From the NCBI GenBank assembly GCA_021613335.1, contig JAJTWR010000159.1:1780501-1844500 (forward strand): 64,000 bases of DNA, read 5' to 3'. Positions 36,181 through 49,440 of the stretch are shown here, in pieces (the first letter of the stretch is position 1; each line of letters starts with the position of its first letter). Source of the DNA: Whitmania pigra (Eukaryota; Annelida; Clitellata; Hirudinida; Haemopidae). Below the pieces are notes generated by a model. The model worked only from the letters and a program-made list of their open reading frames with translations. It ran no database searches and was not told the origin of the DNA. Made by a program: the position numbers and the translations under genes.

Positions 36181-39100
36181 TCAAACGGGCACATTTTCCA
36201 ATGCGGATAAATCCTTGTCAGATGCCAACATTGGATCAGTAATTTTGTTGCCATCACTTGAGTTTTTGGGCTTGTATATGTCATTGTTCACACCCACCAG
36301 AGCAACATCGATATCCTTCATCTCCATTGCTTTTTTATCCCTGGCCCATGGTTGTATCTCAGCTGAAGAGAGAAGGCAATATAATATAGCTCCAAGCACG
36401 TAGATTATAGCTGTTATGACAAATACAATCTGCCATGATTCCCTGGTTTGCTGAAAATGGTGAATGATTTACTGAATTATTGACTCAAATACATTAAAAT
36501 AGTTAATGGGTCTCTAACATCTCTTGTGATCACTGCAGCAACATATGGAGCTATGAATCCAGTGCAGGCAGAAATACCATTAGCAAGTCCCATGAGAGTC
36601 CCTGCAAATTGTGGAGCAATATCCATGTGGTTAACCAAATATCCAGCAAAGACAAAGCCACTTAAGGAAACAGCCAGAACGAGGAATATCACAGCAGCCA
36701 GAGTTTGAGTGCAGTTAAAGAAACTTAAACCAACGAGCAATGCTGCTGGTCCAACAAGGCCTATGCAAAAAGTATCTCAATTAATTATAACCAATACAGA
36801 AGCTACAAATCAAACTGCAAACAGACCTATGGTGTTAAAGATTCTTCGAGCAGCCAAAGTAGAGAGAATCCTGGTGGACTGGAGTTTATCTGCAACAATT
36901 GGAGCAACATTCATCACAGCCCACAGGCCTAGGAATGGCAGTGCAGAAAAAAAACCATTCTAGAAATTCAAATAACGCATTGGTTCAATGTCATTTGGAT
37001 TGTAAGAGCTTAACTATGAAAACCCACAGATTGAATGTCAAAAAACAGAACTTCTTTGTAGAATGTAGGGATATTGGTGAGGAATGTATAAAGTCCCCAA
37101 TCCGTGCTAAAATTGGCAAAAATAATTGCCCACACAGGTCCAGATGTAAAGAAGGCTTTCCATGGTACTTTGCATAGCTTAAACAATTTCCAAATATTTT
37201 TAAATCAATGCAATACATTAAGAAATAACTATTTATTCACATCTGTTTTTGTTTGACTGGCCCCCTCCTTTTGCAGATTCTTAACAATGTAGTTCTTCTC
37301 TCCATTTGAAATTTTTGGATGCAAATCTGGGGTGTTGCTGCTAATAAAACTCCACATAATGATGCAAACAGTAGATGACATCCCTGCCAAGAAAAGTGTA
37401 CATAGCATTGAAATCTGTTACAAAAGCAAAATTAAACAGTACAAAACACAGTAAGGTCACTATATATAAGATGGCATTTCAAAAGATGCACACAAAATGA
37501 TCCTTAGAATGACATATTCACACAGGAGCAAGATTACTCATAGTCTAACTGCTGTTTTATTAACATTTAAAAATGTTTCATTTGTTTTTCTTATATTTCA
37601 ATCAGATTTTTCACTGCATAGCTTAATTTTGTAATATTTTCCAAAGAGACTGCTGCCTTCCATTGGAAGGTGTAAATATATAAATAAAATGCTGCTCATA
37701 AAGTTAATAAACTTTTATATCGCCCATCAGTGCGTTACGACTCCGATAACTTCTAAATTTCGTGCTTTATTCCACTAGAACACGAATTTTTCTCGAATAG
37801 CTTAATATAAATTAATCACAGTATCGATTCTGCGGATTGTGACAACATGCCGTTGTCAAAGAAGAAAGATGGCTGTAGTGACAAGAAAAGCGAAGAGGAT
37901 TTGTGCGGTTTAAAACTGTGTGAATGTTGTATAAAAGAAAATAAAGAAGCTCTGGGATTTTTGAACGTGCTCGTATCTTTGAGGTCCGACATAAAAGAAA
38001 TAAAAGAAAACCTAAAAAGGAACGAAGAAAGATTTGCTGTTGTTGAACAACAAAAAAAACGAAATAGCAGATTTTAAGTCAAAACTAGATTCATTTACAA
38101 AGGATTCAAGGCAGGCAACTAGGGAATGGTCAAGCTTGTTCAAAGATAAAGTTGAACTTCTTGTTTCTGATGTTGGGTCTGTTCAAAAATCAGTTGAGGC
38201 AACAAAATCATCATTTGAGACTTCTAATGATAGATTGAATAGAAAGAACAATATCGTGGTCTACAACTTGCCTGAGAGGGATTCAAAAAATGCAGATAAA
38301 GATGGAGTACTGAAGTTGTTGTTGGAAATAACAGGCAGGGATTTTAAAGAAGATATGGAGTCCCTGAGATTAGGAAGGAGAAATGAAGAGACCAATAAAA
38401 CCAGACCAGTTTTATTAAAGTTTAGCAACCTATGTCATAAAAATTTAGTCTTTGAAAACAGCTTCAAATTGAGAAAGAGTGAAACCTTCTCAAGAGTGAT
38501 TCTAAACAATGATTTATCCAAGGAGGATAAAGAACTGTGCTCCAAACTGTTAAAGGAGAAGAAGGAGGAGATCAGCAAAAAAGAAGATGTAAGCAAGTGG
38601 GTTTTTAGAGTCAGGGGTCAGCCAGGAGACTTTCATGTGGTTTCCTACAGGAGACGAAATTTATAACTAAGAACAGTTCAAGAAGATCAAGTCTAACAAT
38701 TTGGTTGTCTAATGTGGATTCCTTATCAAATAAATTTATAGAGTTTCAACATCTTGTGGAGCTTCATGCTAAAACTGATCTGATATTTCTAAACGAGACT
38801 AATCCCAAGCATTCAAAATCCATTCACTTATTGTCAGAATATCAGATAAATGGGAGGCAAATTTTGTCATGTGGTTTTCAAAAAGAGAGGTACAGAGGGA
38901 TAATGTTGTATCACAAAGAAAGCCTTTTGATCAGTGAAATTATTTTGGAGAGTGAATTTCTGGAGAAATTATGTGTCAGAGTAGTAACTTCATATGGATT
39001 TCTCAATGTACTGATGATTTACAGAAGTCCAAATAGTTCATCAGACAACAACGACAAATTAATGCAGTTGTTGGGGGAATTTTTTTGTTTGGAAGGAGAT

Positions 39101-42100
39101 CATTTGCTCATAGGAGATTTTAATTTCCCAGATATTGATTGGTTAACGACAAGTTTTTCAGGTTCTACAACAAAGATTGAAAATAGATTTTTGAATTTTT
39201 TGGATGACAGATTTCTGACTCAACACGTCATGGAACCAACGAGATTTAGATTCGGACAAATTGCACATATCCTTGATTTGGTGATATCAAATGATATAGT
39301 AGAGAATGTTGTTTGCCTCGCACCATTGGGAGGTAGCGACCACTCTATTGTTTCGTTCAATGTTATATGTGATGTTGAAGATAGCGCCAGAGCTAGAAGA
39401 AAGCCCTGCTATGATTTAGGAGATTACACCAGTTTAAATAATGAACTTGATAACAAGCTGGTGGATGTTTTGGAACCCTCTTTGACTCTTGAATCAAAGT
39501 GGACAGCCTTTAAAAATACTTTAAAAGAGCTGACAAAAAAACACATACCCCATAGACTGTGCAAAAAGTTTAGATTCAAAATGACACCAGAGCTTCATGA
39601 ATTAATAACGAGGAAATACTATTGCTGGAGACAGATCTTCAGGTATGGTGACACGAACAGAATCAACGAATTCAAAGACCTTAGAAAAAGAGTAAAAAAA
39701 TTGTCTGTGAAGCTAAATATAGAAAGCCAGAACCAATTAGCAATCAAATTCAAATCAAATCCAAAATTATTCTGGAATCATGTACAAAAGAAAACAAGAA
39801 GTAAAGATGCAATCAGTACAATCTCAGTGGACGGCACTGATTTGATCGGAGGCAAGGAGAAGGCACAGGCTTTTGCGGACTTTTTTGCATCAGTGTATAT
39901 CACGGATTCAGGTTCTGAAGGGACACCTGTTTTCAATCCCACAGTTCCAGGAGTCGAGATGGAGGAGGTTCGGATCGACATAGATGTACTGTGTAGGAAG
40001 TTGAAAGATCTAAACAGCAGTAAATCAGCGGGACCAGATGGAATTCATCCAAGAGTTTTAAAAGAGACACGGGAATCGATAAAGTGTTATTTGAAACACA
40101 TCTTCGATTGCTCCATTCAGTCAGGGGTGGTGGTGGAAGACTGGAGATCTAGCTATGTGGTTCCTCTGTTCAAAAAAGGAATAAAAAGTGTAGTTTCAAA
40201 CTATAGACCTGTGTCGTTGACATCGGTTTGTAGCAAAATATTAGAATCAATCATTAAAGACCATCTGATAGCTCACTTTTCAAGAAACGATCTTTTCGCT
40301 CAAAATCAGTTTGGATTTTTACCATCTCGTTCTACGACTCTCCAAATGCTCAGATTTATGGATACACTTACCAGTGCGGTGGAGGACGGAGATGAAGTTG
40401 ATGTAATTTACACGGACTTGGAAAAAGCCTTCGATAAGATCTCGCATGAAAAGCTACTCTTCAAGCTAGAGAGATATGGGGTGCACCACATGGTGGTTGT
40501 GTGGATTGGTAATTATTTGTCGGGCCGGAGTTTCCAGGTGAGGGTCGGTGGGGAGCTGTCAGACTCGTTGCCTGTGACTAGCGGGGTCCCTCAAGGCAGC
40601 GTACTTGGTCCATTGCTGTTTCTCATATATATTAACGACATATACACAGTTTGTGAAAACTTATTCTTGTTTGCGGACGACACAAAAATATATAGAGTTA
40701 TTAGCGAAGAGGAGGACTGCAGCAAGTTACAGGTGGACGTGGATAACGTAATTGATTGGTTCAACAGATGGCAAATGAAAGTTAATATGAACAAATGTTG
40801 TGCACTGCATGTAGGGGGGAAACACCACTTGAATAGCTACCAGCTATCAGACCTAGATGGAACAAAATATGAAATTCCAGTTTACAACTCGTTCACGGAC
40901 CTTGGAATTATAGTAGATTCAGATTTAAAATTCAAAGAACACATTCTCTCACGGGTTAAGAAAGCAAATATGATGTTGGGTATCATAGCATGAAATTTTA
41001 GATATCTGTCGGATTTTGCTTTCGTGGGTTTGTATAAGTCTTTGGTGAGGTCTCAGTTGGAGTATGGAGTACAGGTGTGGAGCCCTTATAGACAGGGATT
41101 GATTGATGCGATTGAAGGTGTACAAAGAAGAGCTACAAGATTAAGACAATCCTGTAGGAACCTTCCTTACCAATTGAGACTAGAGAAACTGAAATTGCCA
41201 AGTTTGTGTTACAGAAGAAAAAGAGCTGATTTGATTTTGTTGTTTAAGTTGTTGACAAGTGGAACGAGAGATTTAGTTTGTCCTTCCCTTTCTGTCTGCA
41301 CATATTCCAAGACCAGAGGACATGAAAGAAAACTGATGACAAGACTGGCCCACAAAGATTGCAGAAAGTTTTATTTTTGCAACAGAGTGGTCCAGGAATG
41401 GAATAGTTTGCCACAGGAGGTTGTGATGTCAAGGGATGTGGAGGAGTTTAAGAGAAACTTGGACGGTTTTTTTGTTAATAGAATTTAAAATTTAGATTGA
41501 GGGGTTGGCGCACTGGTTTTCGTTTTGTTTTCGGTTTCGGCGAGGGGCCGTTGGCCTGAGCTGATTTTTTCAAATAAAAATAAAAAATAAAAAATAAAAA
41601 AATAAAAAATAAAAATATATGGATTTCTCCATAATTTTCAAAGGAGTCAAAACCTGTCAAGCCATTAAGTTAGTCTCATGATTTATAACAATTTAAATGT
41701 GTTTAACTCTGAACGAAACAAATAAAGATAATTGAAGCCTGAGCTTTTTAAGCTAACCAATTACATAGAAGATGGAGTCCCAACCATCAGAAAATCCATG
41801 TTGGCACAACAAACCAGACACAGGCAGAGCAATGACATTACCCATCAATGCACCTATAAAAAAATTAATGTCCACATGTTACTTTGCAACTCTTATAAAA
41901 AGTGCTTGGCTTCTTACCAGCATAAGTTACTCCACAAAGTGTGGATCTCTCTAGTGGAGGAGCCCATTGTCCCCACATTGCATGCATGGCAGGATATAAA
42001 GTTCCCTAAGTCAATGTAATTGTCAATTTTATAACTCACAAAGGCTCTTGTGAAATAAATAAACAATTGCAATTTGTTTATATTAGCAAAGAATAATTGT

Positions 42101-42788
42101 TATTCCTCACCGAGCCTATACCGCAAAGAACTCTGACGAATATAAGAAATCCAACGTGAATGCGTGCTGCCAAAGGAGTGAGCAATGTGGCAAGAGTAGA
42201 CAAACCCAGAGATCCGACCAACACCCATTTGCCTCCAAACTGTTCTGCCAGCAGTCCTCCAGGAATTTGAGAGACCAAATAACCATAAAAAAATGACCCC
42301 AGTATATGACCTTGAAGGCTCTTTTCCCAAACAAAAGGACCATCCTAGCATTAACGAAAATATTTATGGCTGTTTTTCTGACCATTAAAACAAATTGAAA
42401 ATAAAAATAACCAAAACACCATTAAAAATTGTACAAACCATCACAGTATGATTTCCATAACTTGCAGACACAGAACACTGTGGCTGGTTTTTGGTAATAG
42501 AAACAGTTTCATTGTTGCTGAGAAGGAGATGGTGCACGCTAGCTTGATCGGTGAGTTTTTCTACTGCAGTTTGGTTAACCATGCAAACAATTGCCACAGA
42601 CATTCCAATTCTTTGGGCATAAAGATGGAAGAACATGAAAAATCCAACTAGAGCTAGGACTAGCCGATACGAGCAACATAATGGGTATCTCTTCACCGAT
42701 CCACCTAAAAAAATTAATTTGTCTAAAAAATGTCAATGCACGATTAAAATTATTTAACCAAACCTTCTGTATCCTCTAAGTAAGTCAT
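36181..42788 (-). CDS. SLC17 family anion transporter (sialin-like)
   Basis: Twelve-helix MFS transporter of the SLC17 group (sialin, vesicular glutamate and phosphate transporters). The first exon MTYLEDTEG joins in phase to [13 protein letters not shown]. Next come [19 protein letters not shown] (helix 1 signature), [85 protein letters not shown] and [10 protein letters not shown]. These are closest to human sialin (SLC17A5). The C-terminus ends SALENVPV, a possible PDZ-type tail. One intron, between about 37.44 and 41.78 kb, carries a full LINE in opposite orientation. A luminal loop rich in N-linked glycosylation sites lies after helix 1. Substrate cannot be decided from sequence. Confidence 0.9.
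37847..38666 (+). pseudogene. LINE ORF1 protein, broken by one frameshift
   Basis: Two overlapping frames, 37847-38077 and 38034-38666, read as one protein if a run of eight A residues near 38049 is off by one. The first part has a CGLKLCECC cysteine cluster and a coiled-coil ([20 protein letters not shown]). The second contains an RRM-like core ([15 protein letters not shown]) and a C-terminal domain, a common layout for LINE ORF1 RNA chaperones. The change is either a recent mutation or a homopolymer sequencing error. Confidence 0.8.
38705..41488 (+). pseudogene. LINE ORF2: endonuclease and reverse transcriptase, one internal stop
   Basis: About 928 codons. An AP-endonuclease domain comes first ([30 protein letters not shown]). 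The reverse transcriptase follows, with [59 protein letters not shown] and the catalytic [13 protein letters not shown] at 40991-40993 interrupts the frame just before the conserved [18 protein letters not shown]. The expected codon there is CGA or TGG, so one transition explains it. The remainder is open to 41488. Such slight decay implies a young insertion. Confidence 0.9.
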
Positions 42789-44385
42789 TTCACTTTACTT
42801 TGCAGGGTCTGCTCAAACAAATAATTGAAAAATTAATTTTAATGATGAGCAATATTTTAAAGAAACAAATGTCTAGCTATAAATGAACTAAATAACATCC
42901 AAGCACAATCAAAACGCCCAAACGCATATGGAGGCACTTTAGACTTTGAAACCACTAAAAAAGAAGTTGCCTTAAAATAACTGCAATTTGCACAACATCA
43001 CCAACAGAACAATATTATTCTGCCTCCTCAGTTTATCATCAAGACCGGAACCGCAGTTCGTGTTTAACTTTCTAATCATGTCGTCAAAGAATTCTTATGT
43101 CATTAAAGATCTCTTTTAAAGCGAGTTCAATAATCTCATAACTTTTTTTTATTTAAGTTAAGATACTCAAGACTCTTCTTGATCTGAATTCAAAATCTAT
43201 AAGCTTCAGCTCCGTCTAATTTGATCGTCAAATCATCTGCTCTAATGTAGATTTAAAACAACATTTGATGCAAGACGCATATGTTTATATGTTAGTGAAA
43301 AACTAAATCAAAACTTATTCCAGATGACAAAAATAAACAACGTGGCCAGAAAATACTAACACAAAAAATAACGCCCTCAACAGACAGACAGAGCAAGCAC
43401 GTGCATCCGGCAATTGTTTTCTCCTTTAAATAGCCTCAGCATGTCTAGGAGGCTCAAGGCGCAATCTGGTTCTGTATTACATCAGAAAGTGGGCGTAGTC
43501 CGGATAAAAATAAACTATCTAGCATTCTAAAGTATTTGTTCAACAAACATTTACCACAAACTTTTATTTTTATCTTTTATTTTTAATGTCTGTCATCATT
43601 TCAAATGTATGTTAAGATGCTCTTAAGAAGGCATTAGTTTAAAGTTTATCGCGTGCAAATTTCTTCGTTGAAACCGATAAAACTCGGATCATGACATGCG
43701 TCATCAAAGAATGTAATTGTAACCACCAGTCAATGCCTGTTCTATTAGAATGATTGTCTTAGTATGATCATTTGTGATAGATATAAGAAAGACTTAGTAC
43801 TAAAACGTGATTACTTTAATAAGTTATATGTCTTGTTTTGTTCAGATTAAAAAAAATCATAATTTTGGGCTTTTTGTTTATATACTTTTTGATAGCGTCA
43901 AGAAATGGGGACATTAGGAAATAAAAGTTTTAATTTTCAATACTGAATATGGTTTTTATTACAATTAACTCTACAGGTAGGACCTAATCGTCCTAAAACG
44001 TAATGTTCAAAAAGCTACGCTACAATTGGTTTATTCAAACGTTTCCTTGAACAAACTTAAATTAATTTAATTGCTTAGGGCGTTTTACTGTACATGACAC
44101 AATAATTTTAATAATAATACAACTTGAGCCTTCTAGACATGCTGAGGCTGTTTAAAGGAGAAAATGTACAACTTATTTATTAAGTGGCTACTTAAACAGT
44201 GTCTTTTGGTCGTCTGCCTTCTGGTGTGGGTGACGGTTTCTGCCAGTGTTTGACGGGAAGCTGGGGTTTCGTGGCAGATTCTATTCGGAGTTAGCGCAAA
44301 TCGTATTTCGTTAAACAGAGGCATTCAAGTCATCCAAATGATAGGCTGGTTTATTTTTTGCATGCTTTATGCATTATCATGACAG
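42789..44385. other. Divergent intergenic region, SLC17 / LIM gene
   Basis: Contains the presumed SLC17 promoter and, because the first visible LIM exon starts at a splice acceptor, the unseen first exon and promoter of the LIM gene. A GTGGGCGTAG box (KLF/Sp type) at 43489-43498 is the only motif I would mention. The minus-strand open frame at 44133-44324 has no support as a gene. Confidence 0.4.
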
Positions 44386-46702
44386 GCGATAGATATTCCA
44401 CTAGGTAAAAGGTACACTTGCGAATTTTGCAAGAAGAATTGCCAGAAAAAAGCTATCAAAACGATGGATGGGAAATTATATCATATTGAATGTTTTAGCT
44501 GCAAAGGTACGATTTTGTGGTTAATGCACTACTTTCTTGTTTCTTACAATCCACTTTGAGTTTAGTTTGTCAGCGACCACTACCTCTCAAGTCGTTCTAC
44601 AAGAAGGACGGTGATCTTTTGTGTGCAGCAGACTATCATAAGCTTTATGGAACATGGTGCAGTACTTGCGGTGAACTTATTCGTGATAAAAGTGCCATTG
44701 TTGCCAAGGAAAGAAGTTATCACCCAAGATGTTGCAACTGTTCATTATGCGGGTGACATTTGCTTGACTATCTCACTTTTTTAACCAAATTCTTTCGCAT
44801 ATTGATTTATTGAACTGATTCATTGATGTGACAGGAGATCAATCATCACAGGAGAATCAGTCAATGTGATTTCAAATTGTCTTTTCTGCATAAATTGCTT
44901 TGACGATTGTCTCAGAGAAAGGAAATGTTATAAAGATTTACTTAAAATTGATGAGATTTCTGATAAAACTTTCCATAATGATAGTTGCAAAGCCATGTCA
45001 GCTATGACCTCTGCTTGTGATGGTTTTCAGCCAAATCTTGGCTGTAATGAAACTGCTTCATCACCTATAATATCAAATGGTTCCATTATTTGTTTATCTG
45101 TTGGAAGTAGCTCACCTTACAATAGTAAGTAAAACCATCTATTTTTGAATGTAAATTTTGATATTGCATTAAACCTTCCGATATTAAAATCTAATGTTTC
45201 TGCTAAACTAGGCTTCTCTAATCATATTGGATTTATCACAAATTGTTATGTTGCGTGCATCTTATCATATGATGTTTGTTGGCGTTGTTAGTTAAGTTAA
45301 AGCAATCAAAAGGGATGGTTGGATGTGTTTCCACCATTAAAATAGTAATTTTTATCTTCTTACAGTTAAAATACAATTTTAGAACTTTTTTTGCTTCTGA
45401 CTTTCGTTCTTGTCTTTACACTTATATTCTTATAATGCAGAGAAGTTATGTACAGAGTTGTACCTTTTTTGCTTTCACATATATATTCATATTTTCTTAA
45501 ACATAAGATATGATATGTTTTTGAAATTTAAGTTTATTTTTGTTTAGATACTTTGAATGGTGGTTCTTCAAGAAGTAGATCACTACTCGGCATGAGCTAC
45601 AACAAATTTTGTAATTTTTCTTATTTGGAAAGAACTGATATCAATTCTTTCAGAAAAGGTCCCTTAAGCTCTCCAAATCCAAAGTCAATTTCACACTTTC
45701 ACAGACCAGGTTTGAAAATCGGCTCATTGTCATTCTTTTATTGGTTTAAATTAGTCTTGTTTGTTTACGTATTATATATTCCCATAAATTACATGTAAAT
45801 CAAATTTTAAATGATTTTGCAGACAGTAACTTCAGCTATGGACATGTAAGAGATGACATTCTGTCAGAAGTAAAAAGTGAATGATTTCATGAATGATGAA
45901 TGTTTTTAAAATTTGCCTTGATGTAATTCTCGTTATCCATAGAAAAGAGGGATCTCAAGGCATTGAGCAACTCTCCTTGTTTTGTGGGACCAACGCGTAG
46001 AAAGGATTGGCCTGGACCTCCTGAGCCTGCTGCGGCCTATCCAGAACTGAGTTGGACTTTATTTAAATTTATGCACATTTATCATTGATGAGAATTTAAG
46101 TCGTCAAGATTTAGAGCTGATTGTGGATTGCTAATTTAACGCCTTCAAGGTATGATATCTAATTTTATTTAGTGTAAATGGAATTCATTTCAGCATGTTG
46201 GCATCTGCAGTGTATTCTAATTCGCTTTTAAACATAAAACTGCAATTATTATTTTTTATTGTTTTAGTTCGAGGAATGTCAGTAAACACAGGCCTAAAAA
46301 GACATTCAAAATGGACTAAAACGAATGAGAGATTGGCCAGAGGAATGTCGGCATTAGAAGAAATGGTGCATTCTTCAGGCGTCGCTCGGGCTATTTGGAA
46401 TGACATTAATAAAAGGAGTGATGTTCTGGATCCAAGAGATGCTTCTAGAAATCCATCAGCTGATAATTGCCTGCCAATTAAATTGAGATTTGAATACTCG
46501 CAGTTTGCATGTGAGAGATTGCTTTGTTTCATTTTTTAGCTGGAAAGCATTAAGCTACAATTAGAATATGTTGGCTTTAGCTCCTTCCAGGTTTTCAGAC
46601 TTCAGGAGGCCATCGAGTCAGCGAAGTGCTTGTCCTTTGCCATCAAGGAATTGTTTTCCAAGTATTCAAATTATTGTATTTTTGTTAGGCTGTCGTTTTT
46701 AG
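44386..46702 (+). CDS. abLIM-like LIM-domain protein (5' end missing)
   Basis: Exon-by-exon reading gives two to three LIM zinc fingers followed by a disordered tail. LIM 1 has CEFCKKNC, HIECFSC, CQRPL and CAADYHKLYGTWC. LIM 2 has CSTCGELI, HPRCCNCSLCGRSI, then CLFCINCFDDC. The DYHKLYGT-C-x-x-C linker is typical of actin-binding LIM proteins. Later exons encode SPNPKSISHFHRP, GPTRRKDWPGPPEPAAAYPE, KRHSKWTKTNERLARGM and RNPSADNCLPIKLRFEYSQF, ending in an RRPSSQRS segment. Exon phases join across at least seven introns. No villin headpiece was found, so it is not a standard full-length ABLIM. The first exon lies upstream and was not found; the last splice junction has two possible acceptors. 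Confidence 0.72.
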
Positions 46703-47234
46703 TAATGAATTCATTAAAGGTACTTTGCCGAGATACTTTTCACTCATGCCACACATATCTTATGGAGAAGGCCTAATAGTATGATTTAAATTACATGCTT
46801 TTTTGTTGTCATTATGTTCTTAATAAGTTGCTAATAAATGCTTTCTAGCTGTCAACGTCTGTGAAAGATTATAGCCAATAGCAGTTGGTCTTAGCCTTCA
46901 ATGTTTTTGTTTAAAGTTTATTTGAAAATAACCTTATTTTGAGCTGGTATTTTTAACCAAAACATTTGTGAATGGTTGAGTGCAGTTGTTTTTTATGATT
47001 TGAGTTTAGTGCATTGGTTCCACTTCATAATGCTCTGATTATCCTTTTGTACGCTTGAGTGGATCTCGGGTAGCGAATAAACAGGGACGTAATTTTTGAG
47101 GGGTCAACTCTTCCTGTGACTTTGGACTACACTCAAAAAGGTCACTTCATGTTTCGTAAGGGTTTCCCCAACCCCATGAATTTTAGATAGAAGCAAAAAT
47201 GTTGTGCGAGGGTTGCAAATAAACTATTGACAGA
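46703..47234. other. 3' flank of the LIM gene and transposon end
   Basis: No gene. From 47082 the sequence CAGGGACGTAATTTTTGAGG resembles the left end of the 11.66 kb hAT MITE (CAGGGACGCCATTTAGGG). Related material continues to GTTGTGCGAGGGTTG at about 47.2 kb, where the LTR-like repeat begins. Confidence 0.45.
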
Positions 47235-47490
47235 TTGAAGCAGCTTATTTAAGTTAGATATCTCAAACTTGCTTTCTTTTTTGGAGTGGAGACGCATTGT
47301 AAAGCTAACTATTTTGTTAGACATCAATTTCTAGTTTTGGCTAGGTCCTCTAGGGGGAGGTCGATGTAAACCTATTTGTATAAAATAAAGTCCGGGTTGC
47401 AGAACAGCTTTCGAATTGAGCAGGTGGTCCTGTTCATCCAAATAATCTTGTTGTTTAACAATCGTTGATGTACCTACCTACCACTCTACT
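47235..47490 (+). repeat. Dispersed LTR-like repeat, copy 2
   Basis: Matches the copy at 52.58 kb over most of its length (GCTTATTTAAGTTAGA, CTATTTTGTTAGACATCAAT, GAGCAGG/GAGCGGG, TCCAAATAATCT). It ends in a TACC/TACTAC microsatellite at 47470-47510. Confidence 0.72.
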
Positions 47491-47499
47491 ACTACCTAC

Positions 47500-48294
47500 T
47501 ACCTACTACTAGTGAGGTGTAATGTGATTCTAGCAATGTCAATGACTCTCGGCATGCTTCTAATTAATGAAAACCTAGGGAAGCCAAAACATCCAGCTAT
47601 GTGAGAACTTCCACTTTTGTAACATTCGTGAGATCTGCTAAAAATTGTACAAATTGTTTGGATATGTGGTGGTTCTAATTCCTTCATAAATGTAACTTTA
47701 TCAATCCCCAGGTCTTCTCATCAAGTGAGCGGCAAACTAGTGAATCGTTGTTTTTTTCAAGCATCATCGCCGTACCATCTGAGAACATAACCATCCTTTT
47801 GAGATCTAGATCTTAATATTTGTAAAACTGCTTTATTACTGCAACTGCGACAGAACTGTCGTTTGATGCTAATTTAATTTTATCTGATACATAGTTTTAT
47901 AAAAACCTGCTTTTAAATTTCAAAATTTAATATAAATTATTAACATCTTGGAGATCGATATATCAGTAGATTCATCTAGTGTGTTAAAAGCTGAATCCTT
48001 TAATTTTTTAAACGGCTAAAAATTTTTAACTGAATTTTTGCACTTGATAAACTAAAAGGCATAATATTTAATTATCAAAGGAAGTTTAACATATTTAGCA
48101 ACATGATTGTGTATTTCCTGAACTGGGAGAATGGATGAGTTCAGTTTCACAGCCAGAAAGACATTATCATATAATATCTTTACTGCTTCAGAACACGATA
48201 TATTTTTCTGGGATAATTCAATTCTTTCACTTATGTTTTCCTGAGTTTCTGATTGGATATTTTGGCTAACGTGGCCAGGGTTTCTTTCAGGCAT
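47500..48294 (-). pseudogene. hAT transposase fragment, N-terminal half
   Basis: The minus strand encodes AVKILYDNVFLAVKLNSSIL, then IHNHVAKYVKLP, and after stops RMVMFSDGTAMMLEKNND. These correspond to the pre-catalytic and catalytic-core parts of ZMYM-type hAT transposases. Several stops and frame changes show that it is dead. It lies downstream (in minus sense) of the C-terminal half at 48468-49440. Confidence 0.6.
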
Positions 48295-48467
48295 TATTGT
48301 TGGGGGGGCGTTTCATGAGTTCGGGGGGGGGGCAGTATTTCGTGCCAAATACAAGTTTAAAATCAAATCATGCACAACCTCAATTCAATAATGATATTTT
48401 AGGTAAAAACATATTGAAAATTATTTACACAAACTAAAATTTAAAATATGTTTAATAACTGAAATGT

Positions 48468-49440
48468 TTATAGAAATTTTAAATGCTGAGGTTTTTTGAG
48501 AGCATATAAATCTGCTATTCTATCAAGAAAATCTTCCGTTGGAACTTCGGGACCTTCAATGCTTATGGTCATACAATGAGTTCCAGTTCCTGGTAGCATT
48601 CTATTTCTTGCTTTGCTTAGAATCCTGTTCATTGTACTGAATGATCTTTCAACTGAAGCAGTTGTTACTGGAATTACAAGAAGAATTGCACAAAGCCTTT
48701 GTAGTTCGCAGCATCCCAAATCAGCTTCCAATATTTTGTTCAATGGGTTTTCATCTGTTTTGTACTTTTTGCATTCAACCACAGATTTTATGAAAAATTT
48801 AAAAGATTTTAAATCCTCGAGTACAGCTTCTGCATTTAGAATGGGAAAGTTGTTACAAAAAGTTATGATGTCTTTGTCTTGAATATCTGACATTGATTCA
48901 AAAGTTTCAAATTGACTTGTAAATAACATAATCTCAATCGATTAGTCATTAAATCTGTCTTAAATTTCTTTGATGACAGTTTCACAATAACTCTTCATTC
49001 CTGGTAATACGCTTTTAGCACTTTCATCTTCAACCAGCTGTGTTTCTAATTTGATCTCATCAACTTTGCATTTAATCTTATTTTGTAAATGACTCTTGGT
49101 ATCTTCGCACTGCTTCACAATATCATTCAAGTGCTATTTTGTTGAAGTAATCAATGGGATGACTTTAGTCAAACTTAAATCTTTTTTTTTTTTGTAAAGC
49201 ATTGCTGGGAAAAGAGAGTGCACTGAGAATTTCATTCATAACTTGGCAGGTGATTATAAAACTTTCATTTCTAATCTCAAGCAAAATTCCACCAGCTAAT
49301 GAAGCCAAATTTTCTCCTTCTTTGTGAATATGCTCACATGCTATCAAAATTGATTTTAAGCTTCTGAAGACAGCATTCACAATCCTGTGGTGGGACAGCC
49401 ATCTCACTTCAATACATTCAAATAAACCAGATACTAAATA
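48468..49440 (-). pseudogene. hAT transposase fragment, C-terminal half
   Basis: Reads EVRWLSHHRIVNAVFRSLKS, frameshifts after a T/A homopolymer near 49190, and resumes to the hAT dimerisation domain IPVTTASVERSFSTMNRILS followed by KARNRMLPG. ERSFS..N.I.S..RNR is the hallmark of the hAT C-terminal dimer domain. C-rich runs flank it on both sides (48301-48342 and 49600-49628). Confidence 0.82.

Larger units (their letters stand above)
37730..41615 (+). mobile_element. Nearly intact LINE retrotransposon (CR1/L2/Jockey-like)
   Basis: Non-LTR retrotransposon lying antisense in the SLC17 gene intron. It has a short 5' UTR, ORF1 (37847-38666, one frameshift), ORF2 (38705-41488, one in-frame stop) and a 3' end in an A-rich (AAAAATA)n tail at about 41570-41615. 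The domain order endonuclease then reverse transcriptase, without an LTR, and the simple-repeat tail fit the Jockey superfamily. The 5' end and any target-site duplication were not located exactly. Confidence 0.88.
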
